From NCBI GenBank assembly GCA_027308685.1, contig DAIDEE010000007.1, forward strand, positions 124,001-188,000: 64,000 nucleotides of DNA, given 5' to 3'. Position numbers and translations under genes: made by a program. Positions 30,209-45,474 of this stretch are shown here, one piece after another (the stretch's first letter is position 1; every line of letters begins with the position of its first letter). Below the pieces are notes generated by a model. It saw nothing but the letters and a program-made list of their open reading frames with translations, ran no database searches and had not been told where the DNA came from. The DNA comes from Acidocella sp. (GTDB lineage Bacteria; Pseudomonadota; Alphaproteobacteria; Acetobacterales; Acetobacteraceae).

Positions 30209-30801
30209 GCGGCCAGTTTCGGGGCGTTTTTGCCGCCTGCGATATTCAGGAAATTTTCCAAAATCTCGTGGCCATGGCTGGTGGCGATACTCTCAGGGTG
30301 AAATTGCACGCCGAATATCGGCAGGTTTTTGTGCCGTAATCCCATGATGATGCCATCATCGGTCCAGGCGGTGACTTCTAGCGCGTCCGGCAAGGTGGCG
30401 CGTTCCACGATCAGCGAATGATAGCGGGTTGCGGTAAATGGGTCGGGCAGGCCCGCAAAAATATCGCTGTTGGCGTGATGCACCGGGCTGGTTTTACCAT
30501 GCACGGGTTCGGGTGCGCGGATCACGTTGCCGCCAAAAGCCTGGCCGATCGCCTGATGGCCCAGGCACACGCCAAGTAAAGGCACCTTGCCTGCTGCGGC
30601 GGTGACCATATCCAGGCAAATGCCCGCCTCATTGGGGGTGCAAGGGCCAGGCGAAAGCACGATGCCCTGCGGGTTCATTGCCAGCACTTCGGCAGGGGTA
30701 ATTTTATCGTTCCGGCGCACCACACACGCAGCGCCTAAATCGCCGAGGAAATGCACCAGATTGAAGGTGAAGCTGTCGTAATTATCAATCAGCACGATCA
30801 T
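30205..30801 (-). CDS. trpG: Anthranilate synthase component II (glutamine amidotransferase)
   Basis: TrpG supplies ammonia to TrpE. The 198 residues form a class I glutamine amidotransferase: [12 protein letters not shown] at the start, [11 protein letters not shown], the nucleophile Cys79 in [16 protein letters not shown], and [14 protein letters not shown] with the His and Glu of the triad. It overlaps both neighbours by four bases. It may also serve p-aminobenzoate synthesis in place of PabA; this cannot be told from the sequence. Confidence 0.95.
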   Translation of the reverse strand: MIVLIDNYDSFTFNLVHFLGDLGAACVVRRNDKITPAEVLAMNPQGIVLSPGPCTPNEAGICLDMVTAAAGKVPLLGVCLGHQAIGQAFGGNVIRAPEPVHGKTSPVHHANSDIFAGLPDPFTATRYHSLIVERATLPDALEVTAWTDDGIIMGLRHKNLPIFGVQFHPESIATSHGHEILENFLNIAGGKNAPKLAA

Positions 30802-32312
30802 GATACGCGCCCCTTATCGGCATAGCGCACCGCATCTTCGGCGGCGCGGAATAAAGCGCGGGCTTTTTGCACGCTCTCGGCATATTCGGCTTCGGGGTCG
30901 GAATCCGCCACCACGCCGACGCCAGCCTGCACATACATGGTGCCATCCTTCACCAATGCCGTGCGCAGGCCGATGCAGGTATCCATGGTGCCGTTGGCGG
31001 CAAAATAACCGATGCAGCCAGCATATAAGCCACGCCGGGAGGGTTCCAACTCGTCGATAATTTCCATCGCCCGTACCTTTGGGGCACCTGAGAGCGTCCC
31101 CGCCGGGAAGCCTGCCACCAGCGCATCGAGCGCATCGAGGCCCGGTTTAATGTGACCTTCAACGGTGGAGGAGATGTGCATCACGTGACTGAAACGCTCG
31201 ATAGCAAAGCTCTCGACCACCCTAACCGAGCCGATTTCCGAAACGCGGCCCACGTCGTTGCGGCCTAAATCAAGCAGCATCAGATGCTCTGCGCGCTCTT
31301 TCGGGTCAGCCAGCAACTCGGCTTCCAGGGCGGCATCCTCAGCTTTGTCGGCGCCGCGCTTACGGGTGCCGGCCAAGGGCCGGATGGTGACGATGCCATC
31401 GCGCAGGCGCACCAGAATCTCCGGCGAGGAGCCCACAGCCTGAAAGTTCCCGAAATCCAGATAGAACAGGAATGGCGCCGGGTTGATGCGGCGCAGACTG
31501 CGATACAGGGCGAACGGCGGCATGGTGAAGGGCGCTTCAAAACGCTGGCTCGGCACCACCTGAAACACGTCGCCGGCGCGGATGTAATTTTTGCCCTTTT
31601 CCACCATCGCCAGGAATTTATCCTTGCTCATGTTGGATTGCGGGACCGGTGCTGGGATATGCGCCGGGCTGATGAGTTTTGGCACCGGCTGCTCCAATGC
31701 CGCGACCGCCGCCTTGAGGCGTAATTCAGCGGCGGCATAGGCAGTGGCGGCACTCATGCCAGCCTTTGGATAAACTGGCGCTGCCAGGGTAAGCTCGTCG
31801 GTCACGCTATCGAAGATAGCGAACAGGCTGGGCCGGACCAGAATGGCGTCAGGGATTCCGAGCACATCGGGGTTGGCGTCAGGGATATCCTCCATCAGCC
31901 GCACCATGTCGTAGCCAAGATAGCCTGAGAGCCCGCCGGTCATCGGCGGCAGGCCTTCTGGGACATCGAGCCTGGTCTCGGCGATTAAGTCACGCAAACT
32001 ATCAAGCGGCGGCTCACCGACCGGCAAAAAATGATCTGGGTCGTGTTGGGCATCGCGGTTCAACAGCGCCACGCCGTTTTCGCAGCGCCAGATTAAATCC
32101 GGTGCCATACCGATGACCGAGTAGCGCCCACGGGCAGCGCCGCCCTCGACACTTTCAAGCAAAAACGAGAATTTTTTGCCGTGCGCCAGTTTCAAAAAAG
32201 CTGCGACCGGCGTCAGCAGGTCCGCCACGTCATGACGCCACACCAGCGAGCCGCGCCCGGATTCATAGGCGGCACGGAAGGCATCGTAGGTGAGCGGCAA
32301 GGCGGCATTCAT
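30798..32312 (-). CDS. trpE: Anthranilate synthase component I
   Basis: TrpE converts chorismate to anthranilate with ammonia from TrpG. The 504 residues include an N-terminal regulatory domain with [19 protein letters not shown] (the LLES region that binds the inhibitor tryptophan), and the catalytic core [39 protein letters not shown] and the C-terminal [16 protein letters not shown]. It lies only 21 bases after ppiD, so there is no room for a trp leader peptide or attenuator, and control would be by feedback or from the ppiD promoter. Confidence 0.96.
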   Translation of the reverse strand: MNAALPLTYDAFRAAYESGRGSLVWRHDVADLLTPVAAFLKLAHGKKFSFLLESVEGGAARGRYSVIGMAPDLIWRCENGVALLNRDAQHDPDHFLPVGEPPLDSLRDLIAETRLDVPEGLPPMTGGLSGYLGYDMVRLMEDIPDANPDVLGIPDAILVRPSLFAIFDSVTDELTLAAPVYPKAGMSAATAYAAAELRLKAAVAALEQPVPKLISPAHIPAPVPQSNMSKDKFLAMVEKGKNYIRAGDVFQVVPSQRFEAPFTMPPFALYRSLRRINPAPFLFYLDFGNFQAVGSSPEILVRLRDGIVTIRPLAGTRKRGADKAEDAALEAELLADPKERAEHLMLLDLGRNDVGRVSEIGSVRVVESFAIERFSHVMHISSTVEGHIKPGLDALDALVAGFPAGTLSGAPKVRAMEIIDELEPSRRGLYAGCIGYFAANGTMDTCIGLRTALVKDGTMYVQAGVGVVADSDPEAEYAESVQKARALFRAAEDAVRYADKGRVS

Positions 32313-32333
32313 GTTTCAGGTCTGGCTTTCGGT

Positions 32334-34211
32334 TTACTGATAGATCTGGGCAAATAATTTTGGATCAACGCTCACCTTGTCGCGCGCCTGCAAGCCGCCA
32401 AAAAAGCTCTCAGCGACGTCATTCTGCAAAGATTTCGTAAGGGATTGCTGGATCTGCGCGGCGTCGGTGGGGTCCTGTGCGGGGGTGGGCTGATTAATTT
32501 TTGCCAGAACCGCCACCATGAAACCGCTATCGGTTTGCTGCATGGTGGCTTGCCCCAGCTTCAGGCTGAACAAAATTTGCTCCATCTGGGAGGTCATGCC
32601 GTTCGGCTGCGCCATGCGGGTCTGCGGGGCCGACATGCTAACCGAATACCCTTCAGCGCTGGCCACCTGGTCTAGTGTTTTGCCGGTATTCACGGCGTGC
32701 AGAATTTCAGCGGCTTTCACCTCCGCTTCGCGGGTTCTGGTATCTTGGGTCCAGGCGGCAGCCACCTGGGCCTTCACTTGGTCGTAGGGCTTTACCGCTG
32801 GCGGCGTAATACTGTCGAGTTTGAAGGCAAAATAGCCACCATCTGGGCCCGTGACCAATTGCGCGGGGTCACCCACATGCGCGGCGAAGATTGCCTTGAT
32901 GATGGCGGCACGCAGCTTATCGCCGCCGGGAATCGGCGCCGGGGTGCCATCGGTCGCGTTGCCGCTCGCGTCCAAAGTTCCTTGTACGGCGGCGAGGTCA
33001 AGGTTACCGGGCAGTTGGTCAAGCGGGGTCTGGCCGGCCAGTGCGTCCTGAACGTTATCAACGTCCTTCGCCACCTGGTCCTGGGCCTCCTGCAGCTGGA
33101 TCTGGGCTTTCAGTTCGGGGGTCAGGCTAGCCAGGCTCGGCGCGCCGGCCGCCTGTGCGTCGGTTACTTTAAAGACAAAACTGCCGAGATCACCCTGTAC
33201 CGGGCCCGTTACCACGTTCGGCACGGCTGCAAAAACGGCGGCTTCGAGCGCTGGCGAGGGGATTTGGTCGGACTGCGCATGATCAATTTCAACACTCGAG
33301 GCGCCGACGGCTTTGGCAGCGGCCTGAATTTTTGTCCAATCGGCACCGGCTTTCCATAGGGCAGCAAGCTTGGTGGCGGTGGAGGGGCTATCGCTGGTGA
33401 TGACCTGGACGCTGCGGGTGGCGGGTACCGATTGCCGGGCCGCGACACGGGCATAAAGGGCTTGCAGGGCGGTATCGCTGACCGGCTCGTTATGAGCCAA
33501 TATTTCCGGCGAGAGCACCACGATTTTGACCGTGCGGTACGCCGGCGCGGTAAATTGCGCCGGATGATTTTTCCAGTAACGCTGCAGTTGCGCGTCGCTT
33601 GGCTGAGGCGGCGTCGGTTGGCTCGCCACAGGGATGTTCACCACTTCTGCGGTGCGGGCTTGCGAAACGAAGCTGAAAATTTGGCTGACCAGCTCCTGCG
33701 GCGCCGCTGCCCCGCTGATTAGCGCCGGAATTAGCTGGCTGGTTTTTACGTTATCGGTCTCGAGCGCCAGGAAGCGCTCCTGCGAGAGGTTGTTCTGCTG
33801 CAATACCGAGGCAAATTTGGCTTGATCGAACGCGCCGTTGGTCTGGAAGGCGGGAATGGCATAAATTTTGGCCCGCACAGCCGAATCGGGAGCCGCGATG
33901 CCGATAGCCTGTTCTTCCTGCAACAACGCTTGCTGGCGTAGCACAGTGGCCAATGCGGTTTGCGCAATTTGCTTGCGGGTGGCCAGGTCGGGCATGCCGG
34001 TTTGCTCGGCTTTGGTCAGTTCACTCTGGTACTCGGCTTGAACGATACCAAGGTCCACAGGCTTGCCGCCGATGTGAGCGACGGCATTCACGCCCCCGGT
34101 CATCAGCGGCAGCGCGCTCGAGGCACCCCAGGCGATAAAAACCAGGATCAGCAGCACGGAGAATATCCGCGCGATCCAGCTACCTTTTAGACTGCGAACC
34201 CAATAGAGCAT
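32334..34211 (-). CDS. ppiD: Peptidyl-prolyl isomerase PpiD-like periplasmic folding factor
   Basis: The 625-residue product is anchored by one N-terminal transmembrane helix (ARIFSVLLILVFIAWGASSAL), with the rest in the periplasm. The SurA-N-like chaperone region comes first (QAEYQSELTKAEQTGMPDL...ALATVLRQQALLQEEQAIGI), followed by a parvulin-type region in the middle and a long C-terminal domain (about 450-625). This matches PpiD/SurA-N_3 proteins, which help release proteins from the SecYEG channel. It heads the trpEGDC-moaC-moeA-bioF array and is divergent from rplK. Confidence 0.88.
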   Translation of the reverse strand: MLYWVRSLKGSWIARIFSVLLILVFIAWGASSALPLMTGGVNAVAHIGGKPVDLGIVQAEYQSELTKAEQTGMPDLATRKQIAQTALATVLRQQALLQEEQAIGIAAPDSAVRAKIYAIPAFQTNGAFDQAKFASVLQQNNLSQERFLALETDNVKTSQLIPALISGAAAPQELVSQIFSFVSQARTAEVVNIPVASQPTPPQPSDAQLQRYWKNHPAQFTAPAYRTVKIVVLSPEILAHNEPVSDTALQALYARVAARQSVPATRSVQVITSDSPSTATKLAALWKAGADWTKIQAAAKAVGASSVEIDHAQSDQIPSPALEAAVFAAVPNVVTGPVQGDLGSFVFKVTDAQAAGAPSLASLTPELKAQIQLQEAQDQVAKDVDNVQDALAGQTPLDQLPGNLDLAAVQGTLDASGNATDGTPAPIPGGDKLRAAIIKAIFAAHVGDPAQLVTGPDGGYFAFKLDSITPPAVKPYDQVKAQVAAAWTQDTRTREAEVKAAEILHAVNTGKTLDQVASAEGYSVSMSAPQTRMAQPNGMTSQMEQILFSLKLGQATMQQTDSGFMVAVLAKINQPTPAQDPTDAAQIQQSLTKSLQNDVAESFFGGLQARDKVSVDPKLFAQIYQ

Positions 34212-34493
34212 TTTGTGCTGTAATCCCTGAAAGCCCGGTCTCTATAGTCCGGCTCGCTTGGCCCTCACAAGGCACCGGGGTGGCGGCTTGCCGCCGCAGG
34301 CTTATTCGGACGCAAGTTTTTCATCGCGTGTATAGGTGAATTGCGCCTTGAACATGCGCCCCCCGTATAGACAAAGCCCTCCCAAACCCTGTAAAGCTCC
34401 GCGCTTCAAGGAACGCGGGAGGTTGGGCGAAGGGTCGCCCGGCCGATTGTACCACGGTCCATTAGGCATTTTGCCCAGGGATAGGAGCCAGCA
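34212..34493 (+). other. Intergenic leader of ppiD (minus) and rplK (plus), with hairpins
   Basis: These 282 bases have no supported ORF. Visible stems are GGCGGCTTGCCGCC (34282-34295), CCGCG-10-CGCGG (34399-34418, extended on both sides by CT/AG), and GGGCG-6-CGCCC (34425-34440) just upstream of the rplK SD (TAGGAG). A GTATAG box near 34366 with TTGCGC about 18 bases upstream is a weak promoter candidate. L1 is known to bind its own mRNA leader in other bacteria; a site here is an inference. Confidence 0.4.
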
Positions 34494-34928
34494 ATGGCAA
34501 AGAAGGTCGTTGGCTACATTAAGCTGCAAATTCCGGCCGGTAAGGCTAACCCGTCGCCGCCTGTTGGTCCGGCGCTCGGTCAGCGCGGCTTGAATATCAT
34601 GCAGTTCTGCAAGGAATTCAATGCGTTAACCCAGGGCATGGAGCCAGGTATGCCGGTACCGGTGGTGATCACCGCGTTCGCCGACCGTACCTTTAACTTT
34701 ATCACCAAAACGCCGCCGAACACCTACTTCCTCAAGAAGGCCGCCGGCATCACCAAGGGCACCACGACCCCTGGTAAAGGTGCGGCTGTGGGTAAAGTGA
34801 CCATGACGCAGTTGCGAGAGATCGCGGCGACCAAAATGATTCATATGAATGCCAATGACGTTGATGGCGCTGTCCGCATGTTGGTTGGCTCCGCACGCTC
34901 GATGGGCGTGACCGTGGTGGAGGGCTAA
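34494..34928 (+). CDS. rplK: 50S ribosomal protein L11
   Basis: L11 forms the base of the ribosomal stalk and the GTPase-associated centre. The 144 residues show the usual N-domain ([39 protein letters not shown]) with the proline-rich segment targeted by thiostrepton, and a C-domain ending in [11 protein letters not shown]. An AGGAG site precedes the ATG. It starts the cluster rplK-rplA-rplJ-rplL-rpoB-rpoC. In most bacteria secE-nusG precede it; here ppiD on the opposite strand does. Confidence 0.98.
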   Translation: MAKKVVGYIKLQIPAGKANPSPPVGPALGQRGLNIMQFCKEFNALTQGMEPGMPVPVVITAFADRTFNFITKTPPNTYFLKKAAGITKGTTTPGKGAAVGKVTMTQLREIAATKMIHMNANDVDGAVRMLVGSARSMGVTVVEG

Positions 34929-34932
34929 TCTG

Positions 34933-35625
34933 ATGGCACATGATAAACGTTTGACCAAAGCCTACACCACCTTCGATCGCAATAAGAACTATGCGCTGAT
35001 CGAAGCCGTGAAGATGGCCAAGACCAATGCGAAAGCCAAGTTTGATGAAACTATTGAAATTTCATTGAACCTCGGCATCGACCCGCGCCACGCCGACCAG
35101 ATGGTCCGTGGCCTGATCTCGCTGCCGAATGGCACGGGTAAGGTGTTGCGGGTCGGCGTGTTCGCTCGTGGCGCTAAGGCTGATGAAGCTTTGGCAGCCG
35201 GCGCTGATGTTGTTGGCGCCGAAGACCTGGCCGAAAAAGTTCAGGCTGGCGAAATCGCGTTTGACCGCTGCATCGCTACCCCGGACATGATGGCCTTGGT
35301 TGGCCGTTTGGGTAAAATTCTCGGGCCGCGTGGCCTGATGCCGAACCCAAAGCTGGGCACCGTGACTATGGATGTGAAGGGCGCCGTGACTGCTGCCAAG
35401 TCCGGCCAGGTTGAGTTCCGCGCTGAGAAGGCCGGGATTATCCATGCCGGCATCGGTAAGGCCAGCTTTGATGAGGATAAGCTGGTTGAGAACGCCAAGG
35501 CTTTGGTGGATGCCGTCCAGAAAGCCAAGCCGACGGGCGCGAAAGGCACTTATTTACAGAAGGTTGCGGTTAGCTCGACCATGGGCCCGGGCATCCGGGT
35601 CGATGTCGCCAGCATCACAGCCTGA
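34933..35625 (+). CDS. rplA: 50S ribosomal protein L1
   Basis: L1 binds 23S rRNA at the mobile L1 stalk and in other bacteria represses the L11-L1 mRNA. The 230 residues include [57 protein letters not shown] and the C-terminal [21 protein letters not shown]. It starts four bases after the rplK stop. Length and ends are typical. Confidence 0.98.
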   Translation: MAHDKRLTKAYTTFDRNKNYALIEAVKMAKTNAKAKFDETIEISLNLGIDPRHADQMVRGLISLPNGTGKVLRVGVFARGAKADEALAAGADVVGAEDLAEKVQAGEIAFDRCIATPDMMALVGRLGKILGPRGLMPNPKLGTVTMDVKGAVTAAKSGQVEFRAEKAGIIHAGIGKASFDEDKLVENAKALVDAVQKAKPTGAKGTYLQKVAVSSTMGPGIRVDVASITA

Positions 35626-35889
35626 TTAGAGATACGCGGCGGCTCATCCCGCCGTGGGCAAGGGGGTTTCAAAACCCCCTGATACCTGTCCGAGACCATC
35701 TGTACCTTTTGGGGTTTAATGGAAGCAATTCTGCAAATGGTAGACGAGGTGCCAAGGACTTTTTCGAAAGGCTTTGGTGGTTCTGATGCGTAAGGACAGG
35801 CGATTGGTGTTGGGGGGTGGTCCCCTTGCACCTTGGGTAACCAGATATTCCGGGATTTCTCCGGACATATCGCCAAGTTGGAGACGGAT
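35626..35889 (+). promoter_or_regulatory. rplJ leader (L10-leader candidate) with several hairpins
   Basis: The 264 bases between rplA and rplJ have no gene. Stems seen are CGGCGG...CCGCCG (35637-35654), AGGGGGTTT-CA-AAACCCCCT (35661-35680) and an imperfect CCAAGG...CTTTGG stem (about 35753-35776). In other bacteria L10-L12 binds this leader to repress rplJL (Rfam L10_leader). Position and length fit; a covariance search is needed. Confidence 0.5.
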
Positions 35890-36411
35890 GTGGATCGCAT
35901 AGAGAAGCGTGAATTCGTCGCGGAATTGTCTACGGTGTTTGCCGAGACATCCATGATTGTTGTGACTCGCAATGAGGGGATGACAGTCGCGGATGTGACC
36001 GACTTACGCCGGAAGATGCGCGCGGCGGGAGCGAGCTTCAAGGTTGCGAAGAATCGTCTGGCCCTCCTCGCTCTGGATGGAACCCGGTTCGACGGCTTGA
36101 AGCCCTTTATGAAAGGGCCAACGGCAATTTCCTGGTCAACTGACCCGGTTGCTGTTGCCAAAGCGGCTGTCGACTTCGCCAAAACCAACGACAAGTTTGT
36201 ACTGGTCGGCGGCTCGCTCGGCTCACAGATGCTTGATGTATCTGGGGTCAAAGCGCTCGCCGAACTGCCGTCGCTCGACACACTGCGTGCCAAGTTCCTG
36301 GGGCTTCTCAATACCCCGGCGACCCGCATTGCAGGCGTTGTTCAGGCGCCGGCGGCACAGCTTGCCCGGGTTTTTGCGGCGTACGCCGATTCCAAGAGCG
36401 AGGCGGCCTGA
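35890..36411 (+). CDS. rplJ: 50S ribosomal protein L10
   Basis: L10 anchors L7/L12 dimers to the ribosome stalk. The 173-residue product begins with [20 protein letters not shown], includes the rRNA-binding [12 protein letters not shown], and ends in a helical L12-binding tail ([16 protein letters not shown]). The track starts at a TTG (35833), but the GTG at 35890 has GGAG six bases upstream and gives the normal family N-terminus. rplL follows after 93 bases. Confidence 0.96.
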   Translation: MDRIEKREFVAELSTVFAETSMIVVTRNEGMTVADVTDLRRKMRAAGASFKVAKNRLALLALDGTRFDGLKPFMKGPTAISWSTDPVAVAKAAVDFAKTNDKFVLVGGSLGSQMLDVSGVKALAELPSLDTLRAKFLGLLNTPATRIAGVVQAPAAQLARVFAAYADSKSEAA

Positions 36412-36504
36412 GGGTTGCTTCAAAAATCTTGAGACAGTTTGCGGGCTGGCGTGGTGCTGGCTTGCAAGGAACCAATCAAAGACTACCTATTAGGAATATA
36501 TATC

Positions 36505-36885
36505 ATGGCCGACCTTAACTCGCTCGTTGAAGAGCTGTCGAAACTGACCGTTCTGGAAGCTGCTGAGCTCTCCAAGCTGTTGGAAGAAAAATGGGGCGTT
36601 TCAGCTGCTGCACCGGTTGCCGCAGCTGCTGCACCTGCTGGCGGCGGCGCCGCTGCTGCCCCGGTTGAAGAACAGACCGAATTCACGGTGATCCTCGCCA
36701 ACGCTGGCGAAAAGAAGATCAACGTGATTAAGGAAATCCGGACCATCACTGGTCTGGGTCTCAAGGAAGCTAAGGATCTTGTTGAAGGCGCTCCGAAGAC
36801 CGTCAAGGAAAACGCGACGAAGGACGAAGCTGCTACCATCAAGAAGACATTGGAAGAGCAGGGCGCGACTGTCGAAGTCAAGTAA
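36505..36885 (+). CDS. rplL: 50S ribosomal protein L7/L12
   Basis: L7/L12 recruits translational GTPases. The 126 residues show the dimerising N-domain ([26 protein letters not shown]), an Ala-rich hinge ([19 protein letters not shown]) and the C-domain ([32 protein letters not shown]). The ATG at 36505, with TAGGAA upstream, replaces the longer track start. Two hairpins follow before rpoB. Confidence 0.98.
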   Translation: MADLNSLVEELSKLTVLEAAELSKLLEEKWGVSAAAPVAAAAAPAGGGAAAAPVEEQTEFTVILANAGEKKINVIKEIRTITGLGLKEAKDLVEGAPKTVKENATKDEAATIKKTLEEQGATVEVK

Positions 36886-36896
36886 TTCTCTCCTCC

Positions 36897-36966
36897 GTGA
36901 GGGTTGTATGACCCTCGCAAACTGCGCCTAACAGGGCGGGCGATTACCACCGGGTAATCGCCCGCT
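36897..36966 (+). terminator. Tandem hairpins between rplL and rpoB (attenuator candidate)
   Basis: The first stem is GTGAGGGT...ACCCTCGC (36897-36918). The second is a perfect 13-pair stem GCGGGCGATTACC-accg-GGTAATCGCCCGC (36936-36965). Neither is followed by a U-tract. In E. coli an attenuator and an RNase III site lie in this same space and set the rplL:rpoB ratio; a similar role is inferred. Confidence 0.55.
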
Positions 36967-37028
36967 AACGGCTGTTAAAACGTGCCTACCGGCTAACACT
37001 GCTACTTATGTTGAATTGGGGTTTGTTG

Positions 37029-40000
37029 ATGAACGCAATGAATGGTTTGGGTAAAGGGTCTTTCACCAGCCGGAAACGCATTCGTAAGAGCTTTGGGCGG
37101 ATCCCCGAAGTGGCCCCGATGCCTAATCTGATCGACGTGCAGCGTGCCAGCTATGACAGCTTCCTGCAAATGCACATCAAGCCAGATGCGCGTACCCATT
37201 CCGGCATCCAGGAAGTCTTTAAGTCGGTGTTCCCGATTGATGATTTTGCTGGCCGTGGCCGTTTGGAGTTCGTGCATTACGAGCTCGAAGACCCGAAATA
37301 CGATGTTGAGGAGTGCATTCAACGCGGCATGACCTATGCTGCGCCGTTGAAGGTGATTCTCCGTCTGATCGTGTGGGATCTGGATGAGGACACCGGTGCC
37401 AAATCCATCCGCGATATTAAAGAACAACCGGTTTATATGGGCGATATGCCGCTGATGACCGACAACGGCACGTTCGTCGTCAACGGTACCGAGCGCGTGA
37501 TCGTCAGCCAGATGCACCGTTCGCCCGGCGTGTTCTTCGACCATGACAAGGGTAAAACCCATTCGTCCGGCAAGTATTTGTTCACCGCCCGGGTGATCCC
37601 GTATCGCGGTTCGTGGCTCGATTTTGAGTTCGATGCCAAGGACCTTGTGTATGTGCGTATCGACCGTAAGCGTAAGCTGCCGGTGACCACGCTGTTGTAT
37701 GCCTTGCACAGCAAAGCCACTGAGGCTTTGAAGGTCGCGCGGGACGCCAAGGGTGAGGCCGTCGAGCTTTCCGAATTGAAGGGCATGGATGCCGAGGAAA
37801 TTTTAGGGGATTTCTATGGCCAGGTGTTGTTCACCTGCACCAAGGGCCAATGGGCCCGCCCGTTTGAAGCCGAAGCCTTCCGTAACCAGAAGCTCATCGA
37901 GGATTTGGTGGATGCCGACACTGGCGAAGTTGTCGCCAAAACGGAAGAGAAGCTCACCGCCCGCGTGGTGAAAAAAATTGCTGAAAAAACCAAGCGCGTG
38001 CTGGTGGCCCGCAACGATCTGCTGGGCCGCTTTGTGGCGGTTGATATGTTTGACCCCGAAACCGGCGAAATTTTCGCTGAGGCCGGTGAAGAACTGATCG
38101 AAGCCAAACTGGCATTGCTCGAAGAAAAAGGCATTGACGAGTTGCCGACCCTGGCGGTTGACCAGAGCAACGGTCCGTGGATTCGCAACACCCTGGCGGT
38201 TGACAAAAACAGCAACCGTGAAGACGCGCTGATCGATATTTACCGCGTCATGCGCCCCGGCGAGCCGCCGACCTCGGAGACCGCTGAAGCGCTTTTCCGT
38301 GGCCTGTTCTTTGATGCTGACCGCTATGATCTCTCGGCTGTTGGCCGAGTGAAGATGAATATGCGTCTTGGCTTGGAGTGCGATGATTCGGTGCGCGTGC
38401 TGCGCAAGGAAGACATTATCCGCACCCTGAAGATCATGTGCGAATTGAAGGATGGCCGTGGCGCCATCGACGACATCGACAATCTCGGCAACCGTCGCGT
38501 GCGTTCGGTGGGCGAGTTGATGGAAAATCAGTATCGCGTTGGCTTGCTGCGGATGGAACGCGCGATCCGTGAGCGGATGGGCTCGGTCGATATCGACAGC
38601 GTGATGCCACATGATTTGATCAACGCCAAACCGGCGGCGGCGGCGGTGCGTGAGTTCTTCGGCTCCTCGCAGCTCTCGCAGTTTATGGATCAGACCAACC
38701 CGCTCTCGGAAGTGACGCATAAGCGTCGTCTTTCTGCGCTCGGGCCAGGCGGTTTGACGCGTGAGCGCGCCGGCTTTGAAGTGCGTGACGTGCACCCGAC
38801 CCATTATGGCCGTATCTGCCCGATCGAGACGCCGGAAGGCCCGAACATCGGTCTGATCAACTCGCTCGCCACTTACGCAAAAGTGAATAAATACGGGTTC
38901 ATCGAGACGCCGTATCAGCTTGTGAAGGACGGCGTGGTGCAGCCTTCGTGGAAGTATCTTTCCGCGATGGAAGAAGAGCGTCTGACCGTGGCACAGGCTG
39001 ACGCCAAGAAGGACACCACCGGCAAATTCACCGCTGACCTCGTCTCCGTCCGCCGGAATGGCGACTTCCTTTTGGTCAAGCCTGATGAAGTCACCGCCAT
39101 TGACGTTTCGCCGAAGCAGTTGGTTTCGGTGGCGGCGGCGCTGATCCCCTTCCTTGAAAACGATGACGCCAACCGGGCGTTGATGGGCTCGAACATGCAG
39201 CGCCAGGCGGTGCCGCTGATCCAGTCCGATGCACCTTTAGTCGGTACTGGTATGGAAGCCGCGGTGGCCCGCGACTCCGGTGCGACGATCGTTGCCAAGC
39301 GCGCCGGTATTATCGACCAGATCGACGGCGCACGTATTGTGGTGCGTGCCACCGGCGAGGATGGCGCGACCAAGGGCGTGGATATCTACCGGATGCGTAA
39401 ATATATGCGCTCCAACCAGTCCACCTGTATCAACCAACGCCCGCTGGTGCGGGTGGGTGACCGCGTTTCCGAAGGTGATATCATCGCCGACGGCCCGTCC
39501 ACCGAGTTGGGTGAATTGGCGCTCGGCCGTAACGCGCTGTGCGCGTTCATGCCGTGGAACGGCTACAACTTTGAAGACTCGATTCTGATTTCCGAGCGGA
39601 TTGCCCGTGACGACGTGTTCACCTCCATTCACATCGAAGAATTTGAAGTGATGGCGCGTGATACCAAGCTCGGCCAGGAAGAAATCACCCGCGATATTCC
39701 GAATGTCGGTGAGGAAGCGCTGCGCAACCTCGACGAAGCTGGCATCGTGTATATTGGTGCTGAAGTGAATCCGGGTGATATTCTGGTGGGTAAGGTAACG
39801 CCAAAGGGCGAAAGCCCGATGACGCCGGAAGAAAAACTGCTCCGTGCCATCTTTGGTGAAAAAGCCTCCGATGTGCGTGATACTTCGCTGAAACTGCCGC
39901 CGGGTGTGGCGGGGACGATTGTTGATGTGCGGGTGTTCAACCGCCGTGGCGTTGACAAGGACGAGCGTGCGCTGGCGATTGAACGCGCCGAGATCGAACG

Positions 40001-41213
40001 TCTTGCCAAGGACCGTGACGACGAACGCGCCATTCAGGAGCGTTCATTCCTCAACCGGCTGCGGGAAACATTGCTGGGCCAGATTGCTGGCTCCGGCTTC
40101 AAGGGCATCAAGTCCGGCACCGAAATCACATCCGAAGTGCTGGCGGAACATCCGCGTGGCGCCTGGCGTAATGTGATCGTGCAGGATGACGCCGTGATGG
40201 CGAGCATCGAAATTCTCAAGCGGGAATTTGATGCCGCCGCCAAGCGTTTGCAGGACCGCTTTGAGAGCAAGGTTGAAAAACTGCAGCGCGGCGATGAGTT
40301 GCTGCCGGGCGTGATGAAGATGGTCAAAGTCTTTATCGCCGTGAAGCGTAAGCTGCAGCCGGGCGATAAGATGGCCGGCCGTCATGGTAACAAGGGCGTG
40401 GTCTCGCGGGTTGTTCCCGTTGAGGACATGCCGTTCCTGGAAGATGGCACACCGGTTGACCTGGTGCTCAATCCGCTCGGCGTGCCGAGCCGGATGAATG
40501 TGGGTCAGATTCTGGAAGTGCATTTGGGCTGGGCCTGCGCAAACCTGGGTAAACAGGTTGGCGTGGCGGTGGAAGAATACCGCCGCACCGGGCTTGCCCG
40601 CGTTGAGTTGCTGAACCTGCTGAAAGACATCTACGGCGATAATATCTACGGCAACCAGATTGCCGACATGAACGATGCCGAATTGGTTGAGCTTTGCGGG
40701 AACCTCAAAAAAGGCATTCCCATCGCAACGCCGGTGTTCGACGGTGCGCGGATTCCGGACATTGAAGCGATGCTGGCAAAAGCCGGGTTGGATATATCTG
40801 GCCAGGTGTGGCTGAAGGATGGCCGGACCGGTGAACAGTTCGAGCGCAAGGTGACCGTTGGTTACATGTATATGCTCAAGCTGCATCACTTGGTTGACGA
40901 TAAAATCCATGCCCGTTCCATCGGCCCGTACAGCCTGGTTACCCAGCAGCCGCTGGGTGGTAAGGCGCAGTTCGGTGGCCAGCGCTTTGGGGAGATGGAG
41001 GTCTGGGCGCTCGAAGCTTACGGTGCGGCCTACACCTTGCAGGAAATGCTGACGGTGAAATCCGATGACGTTTCAGGCCGTACCAAAGTGTATGAGGCGA
41101 TTGTCCGCGAGCAGGACAATTTTGAAGCTGGTATTCCTGAAAGCTTTAATGTGCTGCTGAAAGAGTTGAAATCCCTGGGGTTGAATGTGGATTTGGAGCA
41201 ATCGGCGACTTGA
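37029..41213 (+). CDS. rpoB: RNA polymerase beta subunit
   Basis: This is the catalytic beta subunit of RNA polymerase, of 1394 residues from the chosen start. The rifampicin region reads [20 protein letters not shown], then [12 protein letters not shown]; it has the sensitive-type Asp, His and Ser residues at the usual resistance positions. Further motifs are [37 protein letters not shown], and [17 protein letters not shown]-like [20 protein letters not shown] with the catalytic lysines. The track starts at 37008; the ATG at 37029 has GGGG at a good distance, and 37038 is a third option. rpoC follows after 43 bases. Confidence 0.97.
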   Translation: MNAMNGLGKGSFTSRKRIRKSFGRIPEVAPMPNLIDVQRASYDSFLQMHIKPDARTHSGIQEVFKSVFPIDDFAGRGRLEFVHYELEDPKYDVEECIQRGMTYAAPLKVILRLIVWDLDEDTGAKSIRDIKEQPVYMGDMPLMTDNGTFVVNGTERVIVSQMHRSPGVFFDHDKGKTHSSGKYLFTARVIPYRGSWLDFEFDAKDLVYVRIDRKRKLPVTTLLYALHSKATEALKVARDAKGEAVELSELKGMDAEEILGDFYGQVLFTCTKGQWARPFEAEAFRNQKLIEDLVDADTGEVVAKTEEKLTARVVKKIAEKTKRVLVARNDLLGRFVAVDMFDPETGEIFAEAGEELIEAKLALLEEKGIDELPTLAVDQSNGPWIRNTLAVDKNSNREDALIDIYRVMRPGEPPTSETAEALFRGLFFDADRYDLSAVGRVKMNMRLGLECDDSVRVLRKEDIIRTLKIMCELKDGRGAIDDIDNLGNRRVRSVGELMENQYRVGLLRMERAIRERMGSVDIDSVMPHDLINAKPAAAAVREFFGSSQLSQFMDQTNPLSEVTHKRRLSALGPGGLTRERAGFEVRDVHPTHYGRICPIETPEGPNIGLINSLATYAKVNKYGFIETPYQLVKDGVVQPSWKYLSAMEEERLTVAQADAKKDTTGKFTADLVSVRRNGDFLLVKPDEVTAIDVSPKQLVSVAAALIPFLENDDANRALMGSNMQRQAVPLIQSDAPLVGTGMEAAVARDSGATIVAKRAGIIDQIDGARIVVRATGEDGATKGVDIYRMRKYMRSNQSTCINQRPLVRVGDRVSEGDIIADGPSTELGELALGRNALCAFMPWNGYNFEDSILISERIARDDVFTSIHIEEFEVMARDTKLGQEEITRDIPNVGEEALRNLDEAGIVYIGAEVNPGDILVGKVTPKGESPMTPEEKLLRAIFGEKASDVRDTSLKLPPGVAGTIVDVRVFNRRGVDKDERALAIERAEIERLAKDRDDERAIQERSFLNRLRETLLGQIAGSGFKGIKSGTEITSEVLAEHPRGAWRNVIVQDDAVMASIEILKREFDAAAKRLQDRFESKVEKLQRGDELLPGVMKMVKVFIAVKRKLQPGDKMAGRHGNKGVVSRVVPVEDMPFLEDGTPVDLVLNPLGVPSRMNVGQILEVHLGWACANLGKQVGVAVEEYRRTGLARVELLNLLKDIYGDNIYGNQIADMNDAELVELCGNLKKGIPIATPVFDGARIPDIEAMLAKAGLDISGQVWLKDGRTGEQFERKVTVGYMYMLKLHHLVDDKIHARSIGPYSLVTQQPLGGKAQFGGQRFGEMEVWALEAYGAAYTLQEMLTVKSDDVSGRTKVYEAIVREQDNFEAGIPESFNVLLKELKSLGLNVDLEQSAT

Positions 41214-41253
41214 GCCGATTGCCTGACCACAACCAGAAATTTGAGGGTGTTGA

Positions 41254-45420
<4,167 letters not shown>

Positions 45421-45443
45421 TCCGCCGACTTTGATACGAGACT

Positions 45444-45474
45444 AAAAATGCCGGGCCTGTCCCGGCATTTTTTT
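45444..45474 (+). terminator. Rho-independent terminator of rpoBC
   Basis: AAAAATGCCGGG-cctgt-CCCGGCATTTTT forms a strong stem followed by a run of T. It lies 23 bases after the rpoC stop and separates the rpo cluster from the str operon. Confidence 0.92.

Noticed and set aside
35661-35680. Terminator between rplA and rplJ
   Set aside because: The AGGGGGTTT/AAACCCCCT stem has no U-tract behind it, so I keep it as part of the rplJ leader rather than as a terminator.
37803-38804. 333-codon minus-strand ORF inside rpoB
   Set aside because: It lies entirely antisense to rpoB and has a His/Arg/Gln-rich composition typical of shadow frames in G+C-rich genes.
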